From Vesta saturnalis (taxonomy: Eukaryota > Arthropoda > Insecta > Coleoptera > Lampyridae), in contig JARFJB010000390.1 in the NCBI GenBank assembly GCA_036346205.1, forward strand, positions 1,737,501-1,801,500: a DNA stretch of 64,000 bases, read 5' to 3'. The position numbers and the translations under genes were made by a program. Under the pieces are notes generated by a model. It was not told the DNA's origin. It was given only the letters and a program-made list of their open reading frames with translations, and did no database searches. The first letter of the stretch is position 1, and every line of letters begins with the position of its first letter. Below are positions 46,691 through 58,370 of the stretch, piece by piece.

Positions 46691-47659
46691 AAAAGTATGA
46701 AATGAAAATAAAAACTATGCTTAACAAAAACTATTCAGTTGTAATATTAGGTAGAATTTATTTTACAAACCATGAATAAATTTTTCCGCTTTAATATCGA
46801 CAGACATTCGTACTTACGCATTTTCATAACTGTGTATTATTAGCCATACAAACCTTAGAATTAAGTAACTTGACCAAAGCACCCTTTGATTTTAATAATA
46901 TTGAACTGATCATGCTACTGTAAAGAAGCCTTGTTAGCAAATTCTTTTTTTAACTTTTTTGATATTTTGCATCACAACGCTTTAGACACTCCGCTAAAGG
47001 TGGCAAACCTAACGAATGTTAAAAAAATTTGGTATATAGAGTATGTCAAAGCAGTTTGGTACTATTATCCAAAAATCCACAGATATTCGCATAACTACTT
47101 TCAAGAACAATTGCAGCGGTCGTTTTATCAATAAACGTTGGTTTATTATTTTTAATTTCTTAAAGGGCTTTGGTAAACATGCTCGAATTACGTTTATCGG
47201 TTAGTTTTACATTTAAATTTTCCCAGGATCATAAGAAAATATTCAGCTTTCATCTTCGTATTACAAACAAAGCATTTGAGTGAGGCTTGGCACTGGCTTA
47301 AACGATCTCGCTTTAGCGTAACATTTCTGCACTCAGTTAAAACACCTGTCATGTTTGTGCGCAAGTTTTGTATTTCCAAGCAAATTTAGTCGTTTTAAAG
47401 GTTTCAATGTAATATGCAGATATCCTCAGGGCAGTCGAAAATGATTAGCAAATATTATAATGTTAATCGTTTCATTATTAACATTAGTTGTAAATGTTTT
47501 CATTTTCATATTATCATTGTCTGTTTCACTTGCAAGTCACCTTAATGTGTCTGTGACTATGGTCTTCATAATATCACAATCATTATGAATACATTTTAAC
47601 AATTTATTGACACGCTTAAAAGCTTGAGGACTGAATATGGTTCAGAAAATAATATGCAC
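46691..47659. other. Non-coding DNA
   Basis: Nothing is recognised. The frames 46931-47134 and 47194-47379 lack any family pattern. Confidence 0.4.
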
Positions 47660-47767
47660 ATAGTAACAAACAAAATACACCCACGTACCACACAAAATTA
47701 AAAAACACCGAACACCTTTCAATACCTACGCTATCATCAGCGGTCGACTAGGGCGAGCTAAAGAAAA

Positions 47768-47812
<45 letters not shown>

Positions 47813-49440
47813 CATTTACCATGAGCCAGTAACCCTTCGTTGCTTATCTGGTGAAAGTTATGAAAGTTTAATGAGTTCTGAGTAACCTAGAGGTCCTTCA
47901 TCTTCATTATGGATTAGAATTTGTTTGTTTTTGAAGATCTCTAAACTTTCATAACAATTAAGTTTGTAGTTATTACTAATATGTTTGATTAAAGATATCT
48001 TATCTACATGATTTTTACCAAACATATGTAGGGCTACGGCAGACTTGTCCCAACGTTTGTATTTTATGTGAGCTAAATGTTCTTTAAAGCGAATTTTGAT
48101 AGGTCGTTTAGTTTAACCCACATATATTTGTTCACAATTTTAACAACTAATTTTATAAATTCCCGAGCTATCCTGCTTATCCATTTTACCTTTTGGATTG
48201 CTTTAGTTTGTAAACTATTATCTGAAGTAGTGACTGTTTTCAAATTAATTTTGGAAATGATTTATGTATAAGCAGGATAGTTCGGTAACTTTACATACTT
48301 TGTTTCTATTTTTTCTCTAGCGTTACCTGATGTAGTTACCTTCTTAACCCTCATCCTATGTGTTTGTTTCCTAACTATATTCATAACCACTTCTTCTGAA
48401 AACCCCTTGTATGTCGCAATTTCTTTAATAGTGTGCGATTCTTTATTATAATTTTGAACTCAAACAGGAAAATTAAGCAATCTATGAACCAAAAAGTTAA
48501 AAGGGGCGAGTTTATGCTGTCTACAGTGATTTGAGTCATTGGTTATGAAACTTTTAGTGCTAGTTTCCTTACGATAAAAATCTATCTAGTTGACTACCAT
48601 TTCTTGTTACCAGACTATTAAGTAAGACTGTCATTTGCCTCTCAAAGGTAAATTTGATTTTGGGAAATTTAGAATTTTCTACAAAGTTCTCAACACTACA
48701 AATTTTAGTATTAAGGATGGCAAACGCATCATCAATGTATCTAATCCAAACTCTAGGAAAATAAGGCAATAAGTCTGTCTCAAACTTACCCATGAATATA
48801 TTGGCTATAAAAGGAGAAAAGCTATTGCCCATTGTCGTACCATGTTCTTGTTGGAAAAATTGATGGTTAATTTTCAAAAAGGTTTGTTTCACACGCAAAT
48901 TTGTTAATTTAAGAAAATCTTCGACATCTCTATAGTCCAAATGGTTTTGTTTTAAAACATCTTCTAAATAAACTAAGGTTTACTCTATTGCTAACGCTCG
49001 AAAACAGTGAACAAACGTCGAATGAGACTAAAATTTCATCTTCTGCAATTCCAATATTTTAAATTTTGTCAATAATTCATACGAATTTGACACATCGAAG
49101 TTGGGCTGCTCGTATGAGAGGGTATGAAATTTACTAGATAACCATTCGGAGAGCAGATCAGTAGGTGCATTAACACCAGAAACCATGGGTCGCATTGCAT
49201 TACCTGGTTTATGAATTAGTTATCCACAACTCTTTTACATGCTAATAAGACCTTCCTAGTTGAAGAAATCATTTTAGGAAGAGGATCTTTGGCAATTATT
49301 GAATAAGAACCTGAATCTAAGAGTTCTTTGACTGAAGAAAAATAACCCTCTTTGTTTAAAATATCTACTTGACGGCCTTTATTTGCTTTGAGATAAAAAC
49401 AATTTTTACTTTTGAGATCTTTAACAACGTAGTGCTAAAC
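47660..49440 (-). pseudogene. Penelope-like element B, RT to endonuclease to tail
   Basis: Read from 49440 down: ANKGRQVDILNKEGYFSSVK (RT finger), a degraded motif A region, then the open frame 48940-48569 with QQEHGTTMGNSFSPFIANIF and WIRYIDDAFAILN, holding the catalytic YIDD. The thumb follows (KETSTKSFITNDSNHCRQHK, HRLLNFPV, YKGFSEEVVMNIVRKQTHRM), then YVKLPNYPAYT, and from about 48250 the linker TVTTSDNSLQ and the endonuclease GIYKISC...CEQIYVG, each broken by a stop. A non-coding tail follows, ending ACAAACAAAATACACCC near 47668. It shares 47670-48200 with the PLE tail at 33650-34190. This is the most complete PLE here (about 1.8 kb), but it has many stops. Confidence 0.85.
47778..47813. 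repeat. (TA)n inside the PLE tail
   Basis: About 35 bp of TA with one GTA interruption. The corresponding tail in the PLE at 33.7 kb has only a few TA units, so this tract grew after insertion. Confidence 0.85.
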
Positions 49441-51101
49441 GCATGAGATAACTCGATAAAGAAAAACAAATATTACTAATAGTTCCTCAAATACAAAATT
49501 AAACGTAATGACTTAAAATTTCATAAAGTGTTAATTTCGAAATTTCAGAATACCATTTACGCCTTTTCAAAGGAAATTAACAAAAACATCTTTTTAATTA
49601 AGCAAAATAAAATTCAATAAAATATATTAAAACTCAAACCCCATAAAATAGGGATTACCTACAGAGAAAAAACGTATTATTTACATTGAAAACAGAAATC
49701 AATACCCTTTCACAAATCAATTGCTAATAATTTATTACAAGGGTTCCGTATTTGAAATTTGGGAAGCTTTTGTATGCACATATATCTAGGCTAACTAGAC
49801 GGAGTACACGTTTCAGGCGTATAAGTGCTCGTCGAACTAACCACATCAATCACAAAGGGTGCTGATTTGCACTATCTTAATATTGAACCACCCTTATCGC
49901 AGCTAATACACATAGACTTAAATAAAGTCTCAATTCCTTGTTCTTTTAAATCATAGCTTTAGCAGAATGCAATTTTGATTTTTATTCTTCTATTGCAATT
50001 GAACATTAGATATAGAGAAACTCTTATATTTAACTTTCGTGATGTGACCGGATTGGTAATAGGGAGTGTAGAAAGTTGTAACCTTTTTAAGGCACTGTCA
50101 GTACCTACTTTATGCGTGCTTACGCAGATAGTATTTCTCTTACATTGTAAACTGGGTTGATATTGCAATGTATTTTATACCATACGATTGCGTTATGTTG
50201 CTCTGCCGTAAATTTAAGAAGCTGTTTTATGTACGTTTCCTTTATCTGACAGCTTGACGAAATTAAACCTTATTTATGGCTTTAGAAGGAAAATACTATA
50301 ATGTACTAGCTCTGGTTATTTATAACCACACAAAAAATACCGAGTTGGACTATCTTTAGGAACCATTAAATTTGGATTTTGATAGTTTTAATATTCCACT
50401 GAAATGTATTCGAATAATTACATGAATTTAATATAATATCGACATTTGAATTAGTTGCCAATCAATTAAAAAATATTTGATGTGGTCATCACATAACTTT
50501 CTTATGCATTTGTCGAGGTAAATAAGCGAAAGAGTTGATCAGTAGCGATACGGACATTTTTGACATATCTTCCTATAGTAAATGTATAAAAGACATGTAG
50601 TCAATTAATCATATAGATGTATACAACTTTCTTTTGTAAAAATGTAATATATATTGTAGGCATATCGGATAAATTAAACATTTAAGCAATTAAACTTTTG
50701 CCTATATTGAAAAAGCTCACCCTTAGCTAAGCTTTTTTAATCGTAATTCAACTTTAGATAGGTCTTACTTGTAAAACCCTTTAATACTGAGATAAATAAA
50801 ACTGCTTGCTAATGTATTTACATCATTTGAGATATTTGTTATTGTAATCTGTGTTTTTCCAAGTCATCTTTAAGTATAAATTTATTAATTAATAACGATG
50901 GGGGTCTTAAACTCTCCCGGTTGTCACGGATGTAAAGGGGTAACCTCCAATATGTGATTTTACTTTCTCATGTAGTCACTATTTTTTGTTCATTAATATT
51001 TATTACTATATGTTTAGCAAATAGTTGATTACATATATGAATTAGTTTTTAAGGTTTCAACACTTATGCCATATTTTATATAACTTAACGAATAAGTCGT
51101 T
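49441..51101. other. Non-coding DNA
   Basis: No gene is seen. A weak AT-rich open frame pair at 49959-50168 is mirrored on both strands and has no family likeness. Confidence 0.4.
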
Positions 51102-51138
51102 CTGAAGATGGGAATAGAAATGTTACATTCCCGAAACG
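51102..51138 (+). ncRNA. Hammerhead-like motif with strong stem II
   Basis: CTGAAGA, T, stem II GGGAAT/ATTCCC (6 bp) enclosing AGAAATGTTAC, then GAAACGT. Both core boxes are intact and stem II is perfect. It is followed by an A-run, as at a retroelement 3' end. No coding part is adjacent. Confidence 0.45.
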
Positions 51139-51240
51139 TAAACAAGACTTGCAAAAAAAAAAAATTTTTATTTGAAAATTACTTAAAATATATGTTTCAA
51201 CTATATTAATGTGATTTTGTCTAGCATAATTACACATTTT

Positions 51241-51381
51241 ACAAAATTTAATCGAGTTATGATGTAAGTGTAAAGTTGAAGTTTTTCACAACTTTACAAA
51301 ATTTAATCGAGTTATGATGTAAGTGTAAAGTTGAAGTTTTTCACAACTTTATACTTACATCATAACTCGATTAAATTTTGT
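51241..51381. repeat. 55-bp exact tandem duplication plus inverted partial copy
   Basis: A 55-bp unit starting ACAAAATTTAATCGAGTTAT is repeated exactly (51241-51295, 51296-51350). It is followed at once by a reverse complement of its first 30 or so bases (51351-51381). The second copy and the inverted part form a long hairpin. Related sequence lies at 21880-21920. Confidence 0.93.
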
Positions 51382-51631
51382 TAAATGTGTTTTTTGGCTG
51401 ACAAATTTCATTGTTAGCTTTCGTCGCAGAGAGTGTTCTGGTTTGTCATCTTTGAGGCAGTTTAATGAAATTTAATTTTTATGACCTAGTTATTCTTTAT
51501 TAAAAATTTTATAGTTGGCTTTATGTTTCCCAAACTGTTATATTAATAGCAGGCTTATGTTTATGTTTTAATTTTTCAAATTTGACAAAATTGTTTACTA
51601 CATCTTTAACAATTTTTAACAAACATTACTA

Positions 51632-51664
51632 CTGACGAAGATAACTGTAAGTGTTATCGAAACG
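51632..51664 (+). ncRNA. Hammerhead-like motif next to LINE remnant
   Basis: CTGACGA, A, stem II GATAAC/GTTATC enclosing TGTAAGT, then GAAACGT. Core boxes and a 6-bp stem II are intact. The tail (about 60 bp, ending AAAAGATAAGTATTT) resembles that of the foldback copies at 55640-55925, so this is one arm of the same repeat. Confidence 0.5.
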
Positions 51665-51692
51665 TTTAGATTGTATAATTTAAAGTACACCA

Positions 51693-52699
51693 TTAAAAAA
51701 CCCCAAAAAAAGATAAGTATTTTACATTTAAAGGAACGTTGAGGTCTATTTTATTTTTAAGCACGCGTATTAAATAAAATATTGAATTTATTTTGGAACA
51801 TATGTTATCAATGTGAGTGTTCCATTTGAGGTTGTAATCCAAAGTAACTCCCAAATAACACACGTTTTTGGAGTTAATAAGTTGGTTATTGTTTATATTG
51901 ATTACAAACTGTTGCGTCGGTTTGTAGCCACCTAAAATTTCAACCACGATAGTCTTACTCGTATTCAGTTTTAAGCTATTTTCCATGCAATATGCTTGAA
52001 ACTGATTATAAGCTATTCTAATCTTTTTTATAAGTTCGTCCCGGTTTGAATGAGATAACAGTATTCTGGTGTCGTCAGCGTAGATTCCGATAGATCCTTC
52101 AGTGACACAACTAGGTAAGTCGTTGATAAATAACAGAAAAATGAGAGGACCTAACACACTCTCTTGTGGAGTTCCCGCAGTTATTGGATACGCATTAGAT
52201 AGGGTTCTGTTTTCTAAATATGATATTAACCAGTTCAGCATGTTGCCCCGAAAACCTAATCTATTTAGTTTTTTGGATAATATTGAGTGATCGACAGAGT
52301 CGAATGCTTTGGCTAAATCGAAAAATATTACCACGGCATACTCGTTATTATCTAGTCTATCATAGAGGGATTTTACGAGATCTACCATTGCAGCCTTGGT
52401 TGAAAAATTTGTCCTAAATCCGTGATGACATTCACTTAAACTTTTGTATTTATTTAAGAACGAATTCATTTGTTTGTACACAATTTTTTAAAGAAAAAGG
52501 GTTTTTTCTGAGTATGGTACCTATGAGAACTGACAGAGTTGTAACTTGAATCCGAATTATCCAAAGTCGTAGTAAAGTGCTTAGCAAATATTTCTGCAAT
52601 AGTGAAATGATCTAAGATTACGTTACCCTTGTCTACCAGACAGAAACTATAAAGAAAAGTCATGTAAAATGAAGTTTTCTTTAAAAAATATGTCCACAC
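51693..52699 (-). pseudogene. Jockey/CR1-type LINE reverse transcriptase, truncated
   Basis: A 262-codon open frame (52481-51693, minus) encodes the RT palm of a non-LTR retrotransposon, which copies element RNA at the target nick. Motif A FFDLAKAFDSVDH spans residues 53-65 (D55 catalytic). GTPQESVLGPLIF at 103-115 has E where the family has G in PQGSVLGP. The YADD box is at 134-137 and LGVTLDYNLKWNTHI near 213. Upstream in another frame (52699-52470) is the linker GNVILDHFTIAEIFAKHFTT. The finger domain (NYRPIS block) between them is deleted. The 3' end is cut off sharply at 51693, where the hammerhead-like repeat begins. The frame is open but not a complete protein. Confidence 0.88.
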
Positions 52700-52844
52700 T
52701 TTTTCTTATAAAAATAATCGTTATTCAGATATTGAAAAGAAGTTGAATACTTAATTTCCAACTTACGAATTTTTTGCCGCTAAATTACGTGTCGTACCAA
52801 AAAATTCCATAGGATATACTTAGTCGATACGTTAAAGATCTATG

Positions 52845-54555
52845 TCTATGTATTTTTATGTCTTTGAAATATGCATCTGTTTTATAAATATTTGACAAAA
52901 ACCAGAAACGAGCTCTAATAAACCCCCCCATCACCGCCACTGGATTCCTCACAAAATCTAATCAGCTCCAAACCAAATGAAAACCAGTTTAAATACAAAA
53001 TTTTAACCACGTAGGTATTTTCATGTAGTTATCGTAGATACTAACATACATCCACACACACATACAGACACGTACATCCAGACATCATGGTCGATCTTGG
53101 TGAAACTTGACAAAAGTTCTCAAATGAACTTGTAATGTAGTGGTTTAAAAGGCCTGGTGTAAATAATTGGTGTAAATAATTTAATGATAAATAAATAGGT
53201 GTAAATATTCTCAAAACAAATCGTTAAAATAACCAGAGATCCAAAACCCTCAATGAAAGATAATGCCGTTGTCTCAGTCGGTAGATTAAAGCAGCCCGGT
53301 TCAATCTTTTTTTTTGATTTGCTTAATTACCACAATTCTAGCTTAGTTATTTCCACTTAATCAATATAGTAACTGCAATGTAACAATAATAAAAATTATC
53401 TCGGATGCCAAGTTATTTTTTTTTATTATGCTCGGAATAACTAAACTGAGGATACAATAAAGAATTCATCAAAATGTCAAAATAAAAGATATACAAACTA
53501 GGTTTATTAAACATTTTAATTTAGAATCATATATGATATATCTTAAAAACTAGTTGTAATAGCCTTAAATTACTGAATTATGGGTATAAATACCTGTTCG
53601 AAAATTTGTACAGAACTTATTGATAACCTCTGGTATCTAAACGAATACGGAAATGTAAACCAAAAGTAATGTAATCTTTGCACAAATATTGCGCAATATG
53701 TCGTAATAACAATGCTGTACGTTGTAAACCATACCAAAGTTGAATTTTACTTCTTATAAATTTATCTTCATGAAATTTGAAAAATACAGTGTTTATTGCA
53801 TTCTCTCGAAAGTTCAACTAAAAAATGTGATCTAAATTTAGATCTGAATTAAATGGAAAATTGCAATCATAATCATCGAAAATACCGAAAGTGGTAAAAA
53901 TGCCAAAAGTAAAAGTAAAAAAGTAAGTAAAAGTAAGTGCCTGCAAAAAGCAAATGTTTTAGATTTTAATATAATACGAGTTAAATGTATCTTACCATTA
54001 AATCAATGGCACTTTTCTTAAAATTTAGGTGGAAACCCAAAGATGACTTCCTAATCAACACAACGTTCATAAAATAATGCTCAAAAGGATGCTTATAATA
54101 TCAGGTGATATAGTGGTGCGCGAAAAAATATGCGCAAAAAATTAATTCAAAGATATGGAAGTATAAACCCCTAAGAAGATATGCAACTTAAGTTACACCA
54201 AAATGCAAATTAAGTTGCCTACCACATACTTGTAATTCATTAATAATTAAAAACTTTTTTATTTACAACTAAATGAAGGAAGAAAAATATAAGATTCGTT
54301 ACAAACTAGTAAGTCCATTCTATGTTGGTTGGAAGGTAAAAATTATAATTCAAATTATTCATGCGTGCGTGCATGGATACGAAAACACCTATGTACTTAA
54401 AATTTTGTATTTAAGCTTGTTCTCATTTCGCTTGGATCTGGTTATATTTTGAGCGAAATCCAGCGGCTGAAAGGGGTGGTTTATTAGGGGCAGTTTATGG
54501 TTTTTATCGTATATGTCTAAACAGCTACATATATGAAAATACCTAGACATTGAAC
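52845..54555. repeat. Inverted repeat, arms about 170-200 bp
   Basis: 52845-53040 is matched in reverse complement by 54385-54555. Landmarks are TAAAATTTTGTATTTAA, TGGTTTTTATCG against its counterpart, and GGTTTATTAGGGG against CCCCCCATC with TAATAAACC. The interior (53041-54384) has no gene; a CA/CATCC-rich patch lies at 53041-53085. This is probably a non-autonomous element or two opposed copies of one. Confidence 0.6.
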
Positions 54556-54589
54556 ATATCGATTAAGTAATTAAGTAATTGGAATTATT

Positions 54590-54900
54590 TCACTTCTTTT
54601 AATTTCCACTTTGTAGACTGTAAGGTCGTGTGTTGTTTCACACCTGATATTTTAATTTAGCATCTATACGTTTATTAACATCTGTCTGACATGAAGTTTT
54701 AAACGTCTGTTTGGCATAGAGTTTTTGTTTTTACAATGTAGACTATTTGCGTAACGAACGTATTATAAAAGAGCATAATTATCCTAAAAATTTTATTAAA
54801 ATTATTTCATTTCTTTTACTTTCCATTTTGTAGGTTTGAAGGTCGTGTGGTTTTCCACACCAGATTCCTTATTTTATTGTTAGATTTTAAATTTTAATTC
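54590..54900. repeat. Two direct copies of a roughly 75-bp block with a CACAC hairpin
   Basis: TTTCACTTCTTTTAATTTCC...TTGTAGACTGTAAGGTCGTG at 54588 recurs at 54806 (TTTCATTTCTTTTACTTTCC...). Each copy contains GTGTGnnTTTnCACAC, a short hairpin, after GGTCGTG. Period about 217 bp. Confidence 0.65.
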
Positions 54901-55639
54901 TATCTGTTTGTTTAGCTAAACATTTTGGATATTTAATTCTCTTAAATTAATCATTGTAATATGAGCCAAGGAATATCCTCCTGGTTTAAATCACAATTCA
55001 CCATATCATTTTAGTTACAAATACTAAGCGTCTTTGAGCTTGTTAAACTCAAAAAGTAAATGAAGCCGATAAGTTAGCAATCGATCAGTGCTAACACATC
55101 GCATAAAAAAAATTTAGAATGAATTTATTATAAATAAACTGAGTATAACCATATCTTTTTGAGTCTGATTATGAATAAATGCAATGTCATACCAAGAATA
55201 AAGCGTGAAACTGAAGAAAGTTGCCTTATTACATACAATGTATACACTGTACCTAAACATAAAAATCATGTTTATAGGCTTCTCATCAAGAGCAATGAAC
55301 AGAATTCAAAAGGCTAGTGGTTTACAAAGGACATTGCTGCATAATAGTTAATGGGTTATATAAACTAGAAACAAAGCTAATACCCACAATGCGTAGGTTA
55401 CATCATAACGTGGATACATACAATATGCACAACAATAATTGGATAGCATTAATTACTCCATAGGTCACTTAATTTTAACCACCTTACAGAATGCAAATTA
55501 CTCATCCTGGTTAACACTATAAACACTTATTAACAATCGTTTCAAACCTTTAATTTTTATTGTCTTTGCTACAGTATTACATAAAGTTAGATGAGGTACC
55601 ATACGAAAATGTAAACTTTCACCTTTATTATACATAAAT
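54901..55639. other. Non-coding DNA
   Basis: Nothing recognised. Confidence 0.4.
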
Positions 55640-55925
55640 AAATACGTATCCTTTAGATTTTTTAAATAGTGTATTTTTCTATTTATATTTTATATAAATG
55701 TATGCGTTTCGATAACAATTACAGTGATCGTCCTCAGTAGATCTGTAAGAATTGCTTGCGATGTTGGAGTAAATTTATGAAATTTATTCTAACATTTCAA
55801 TTGATTCTTACAGATGCTATCATTTACTGAGGACAATAACTGTAACTGTTATCGAAACGTATAAATTTATATAAAATATAAATAGAAAAATATATTTAGA
55901 AAATCCAAAAGATAAATATTTTAAA
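55640..55925. repeat. Foldback repeat carrying two opposed hammerhead-like motifs
   Basis: About 140-bp arms pair almost perfectly around a centre at about 55775. Left-arm blocks GATTTTTTAAATAGTG, ATATTTTATATAAAT, GTTTCGATAACA, GTCCTCAGTA and CTGTAAGAAT all have inverted partners on the right. On the minus strand (55737-55704) the left arm reads CTGAGGA, C, GATCAC, TGTAATT, GTTATC, GAAACGC. On the plus strand (55827-55860) the right arm reads CTGAGGA, C, AATAAC, TGTAACT, GTTATC, GAAACGT. Each arm has a single hammerhead-like core. Confidence 0.85.
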
Positions 55926-56113
55926 TAACTACAGCATTTGTGGTGTTTTAACTTAGAAACTTACAATCATCTTGCCCTAGACTCGCACACTTAGGTGATG
56001 AAGTAAAATACATACTTTTTTTAAAGGTGTGGAAACTGTATATAAATAGTTGTGTTTTTTATTGTAAAATTTCCTTATACACCACATTTTTGTTTGTTGC
56101 AGCGACAAAATAA
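55926..56113. other. Spacer
   Basis: No feature is recognised. The open frame 55977-56159 has no family likeness. Confidence 0.4.
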
Positions 56114-56145
56114 CCAGCCTGGGCGAGCTTACACGCGTATACGCG
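56114..56145 (-). other. Possible Helitron 3' terminus
   Basis: On the minus strand, a perfect palindrome CGCGTATACGCG (56134-56145) is followed 16 nt later by CTGG and then T. Helitrons end with a small GC-rich hairpin shortly before CTRR and insert between A and T. The location, just downstream of the helicase remnant on the same strand, fits. The hairpin-to-end distance is slightly longer than the usual 10-12 nt. Confidence 0.4.
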
Positions 56146-56289
56146 AGCAAGTCACACACAATTAGCCGTGGAAGAAACGGTCTGCTCGTAAATCTATACC
56201 ACCGAATTTTAAAGTTTAGTCCTACAATTTATTTATGGGAAATGTAAAAAAATAATTTTGGGGGAATTGTTGGCTCTTAAAATCAAAGA

Positions 56290-57245
56290 GAAGGACGGTG
56301 GGTATTAAAGGAGTTTGTCGCAGAAATACTGTCACACCTTGCACATGTAGTCAAAGTAATGGCTTTTATAAAATTTTTATGAACCATTTAACTTGTAACT
56401 GAGTGCTGTTACAGGATTTTGGCTGTTTGAGGTTCCACAGAAACGTTATCCGTGCTTTTTTCCACAACAGTTATGTGAGAAAGAAACACCTACTGTACCT
56501 TGTGAATTGAAATATTCAGCCAGATAGTTACATAGCGTGTCTACTAAGTAATAAACTATTTCTTTTTCGTCAAGTCACGTAGCTTGACCATTTTTTGGAG
56601 TCAAATTAGCTCGTCCACAAAATCTTTTCATAGAATTATCCCGTATGTTTGTAATTTTAGAGTAAATGCGATTTATTATTTGCTGGATGTTAGTCAATAA
56701 AATGCACAACACGTGTTTTGATGGAATCCGACCATTTCCTATTTTCAATAACAGATCAAAAAATTTCGCTACAAATACACACACCCCTCCCCCCTAGATG
56801 TACTCGCATATTTTTTGTTAACTTTAATGTTTTTGTTACGGTCCACAAAATTCATCCTCTCAGATAGACGTTAATTTAATTTACTTAGATTCCCATAATA
56901 CCATTAAGACTGGCACTACCCATTAGGATTTTGTATCTGCGAACGTTCTGCGGGTCTTAAGTATAGCTTCAACGCCTCCCTTGTATAATTTTATCTCACA
57001 CAATAACATTAGTGCTGTTTAAAACTTCTTGCAGATTACTTTCTTTCTATATACTGCATATGGGTATTTCCGTATGTGCGACATCGAATGTTAACGTAAA
57101 CGTTGCATGCACAGTTCGGTCACTACCTAGTAACGTGGCAATAATTGTGGTGGAAGCAACATCAAGGGCGATGTCATGAGTGCTTTCAAATATGTGAGGT
57201 AGATTTTTCCAGTGCCCCCTGGAATAATTATCGCGTGTTCGTTTC
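56290..57245 (-). pseudogene. Helitron Rep/Hel helicase, decayed
   Basis: From 57245 downward the minus strand reads AIIIPGGTGKIYLTYLKALM, the Walker A box of PIF1-type helicases. After a frame change it reads ALDVASTTIIATLLGSDRTV, HATFTLTFDVAHTEIPICSI, NVIV-DKIIQG (Walker B degraded), a weak stretch, then the open frame 56784-56575 with FFDLLLKIGNGRIPSK and RFCGRANLTPKNG, which are the FxxxLLxIGNGxIP and ERAILAPKN blocks of Helitron helicases. Later residues are fragmentary (EIVYYLVDT). The helicase drives rolling-circle transposition. The N-terminal nuclease (Rep) was not found. Frame changes and stops make it inactive. Confidence 0.85.
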
Positions 57246-57397
57246 GAGACTAGTTACAATTGTGTTATAGTACGTTAACTTTTGTTTTGTGATTAATGTA
57301 CCTTAATTGAAGGTGATTAACCTTCCTAGAACCTGAACTTTATAGTTAGTCCCGCTCAGACGTGTTTCCTAAATCGTGTTGTCGTTCCGTTTTCCTT

Positions 57398-57440
<43 letters not shown>

Positions 57441-57441
57441 T
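57398..57441. repeat. (TA)n microsatellite
   Basis: About 44 bp of TA with one G interruption. Confidence 0.9.
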
Positions 57442-58125
57442 GTTATGGCTAATAATTATAAAACTAATATAATTTAATAATTAATATTTTAATAAACAAA
57501 TTATACTGCACCGAACTAGCTCAAAATATCTCAATTGGGGATAGAGTTCATTAGCTTTTACGCTTATTGTTGGCAAATAAAATAAAAATAATTTAATCTT
57601 TGAAGTTATTTTAATTTCATTAAAATGTAATTGTGAAATCATGGAAAATTTTATTTCTAACATGGAAATGTTCTTTGTCAAATAAATTGTAAATTATAAA
57701 CAGACCTTAGTTAAACCTGCACAATAACGCATGCGTAGCGTCCTAATTGAATGTTGATAATAACACCGGTTAATTTACCTTACAGATATTTATACCATGT
57801 TTTCGCACAAGGATTTACACATATAATCAATAAAAACATAAATACCCGTAATCAAACGAATAATCAATGCAATAAATGGGTTATGAAAATAAAATTTCAC
57901 TCACATGTGTTACTATATTTTTTCCAAGATGTTTTCATTTGGCTGGTTCCATATTTGAATATTGTACGTAGACTTCTTCCCATGTGTAGCCGATGATACT
58001 GCTTTGCTGTTCACAAATGGTGCTGTATACCGTTCCATAATTTATCCAAGTCCAATTTGTTGATGAACGACCTTTCTTTGTGGTAAATATGTACCGTAAT
58101 ATTGCTTATATATTTTCCATTAAGC

Positions 58126-58128
<3 letters not shown>
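57442..58128. other. Non-coding DNA
   Basis: No gene is seen. Frames 57481-57681 and 57751-57996 lack any recognised pattern. Confidence 0.4.

Positions 58129-58181
<53 letters not shown>
58129..58181. repeat. (TA)n microsatellite
   Basis: About 53 bp of TA. Confidence 0.95.
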
Positions 58182-58185
<4 letters not shown>

Positions 58186-58370
58186 GATGTTGGTTTAAAT
58201 GTTTATAAAATTTTTCGATATTAAACTTATATTTTATTTTCATATAAATTTTAATGAATTTCACTTTTATTTTAGATCCCGTTATGGAATTTAGTTTATT
58301 AACACTATGCGTCGCTTTCAAAGAAAATAAACATCAACTCCAAATAACTGAATAATTTTATTAATATGGA
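58182..58370. other. Short non-coding stretch
   Basis: On the minus strand this follows the promoter/LTR-like patch (58371-58760). No coding frame was recognised. Confidence 0.3.

Noticed and set aside
47194..47379. 61-codon minus frame with several cysteines
   Set aside because: Short, no zinc-finger spacing, and AT-rich background.
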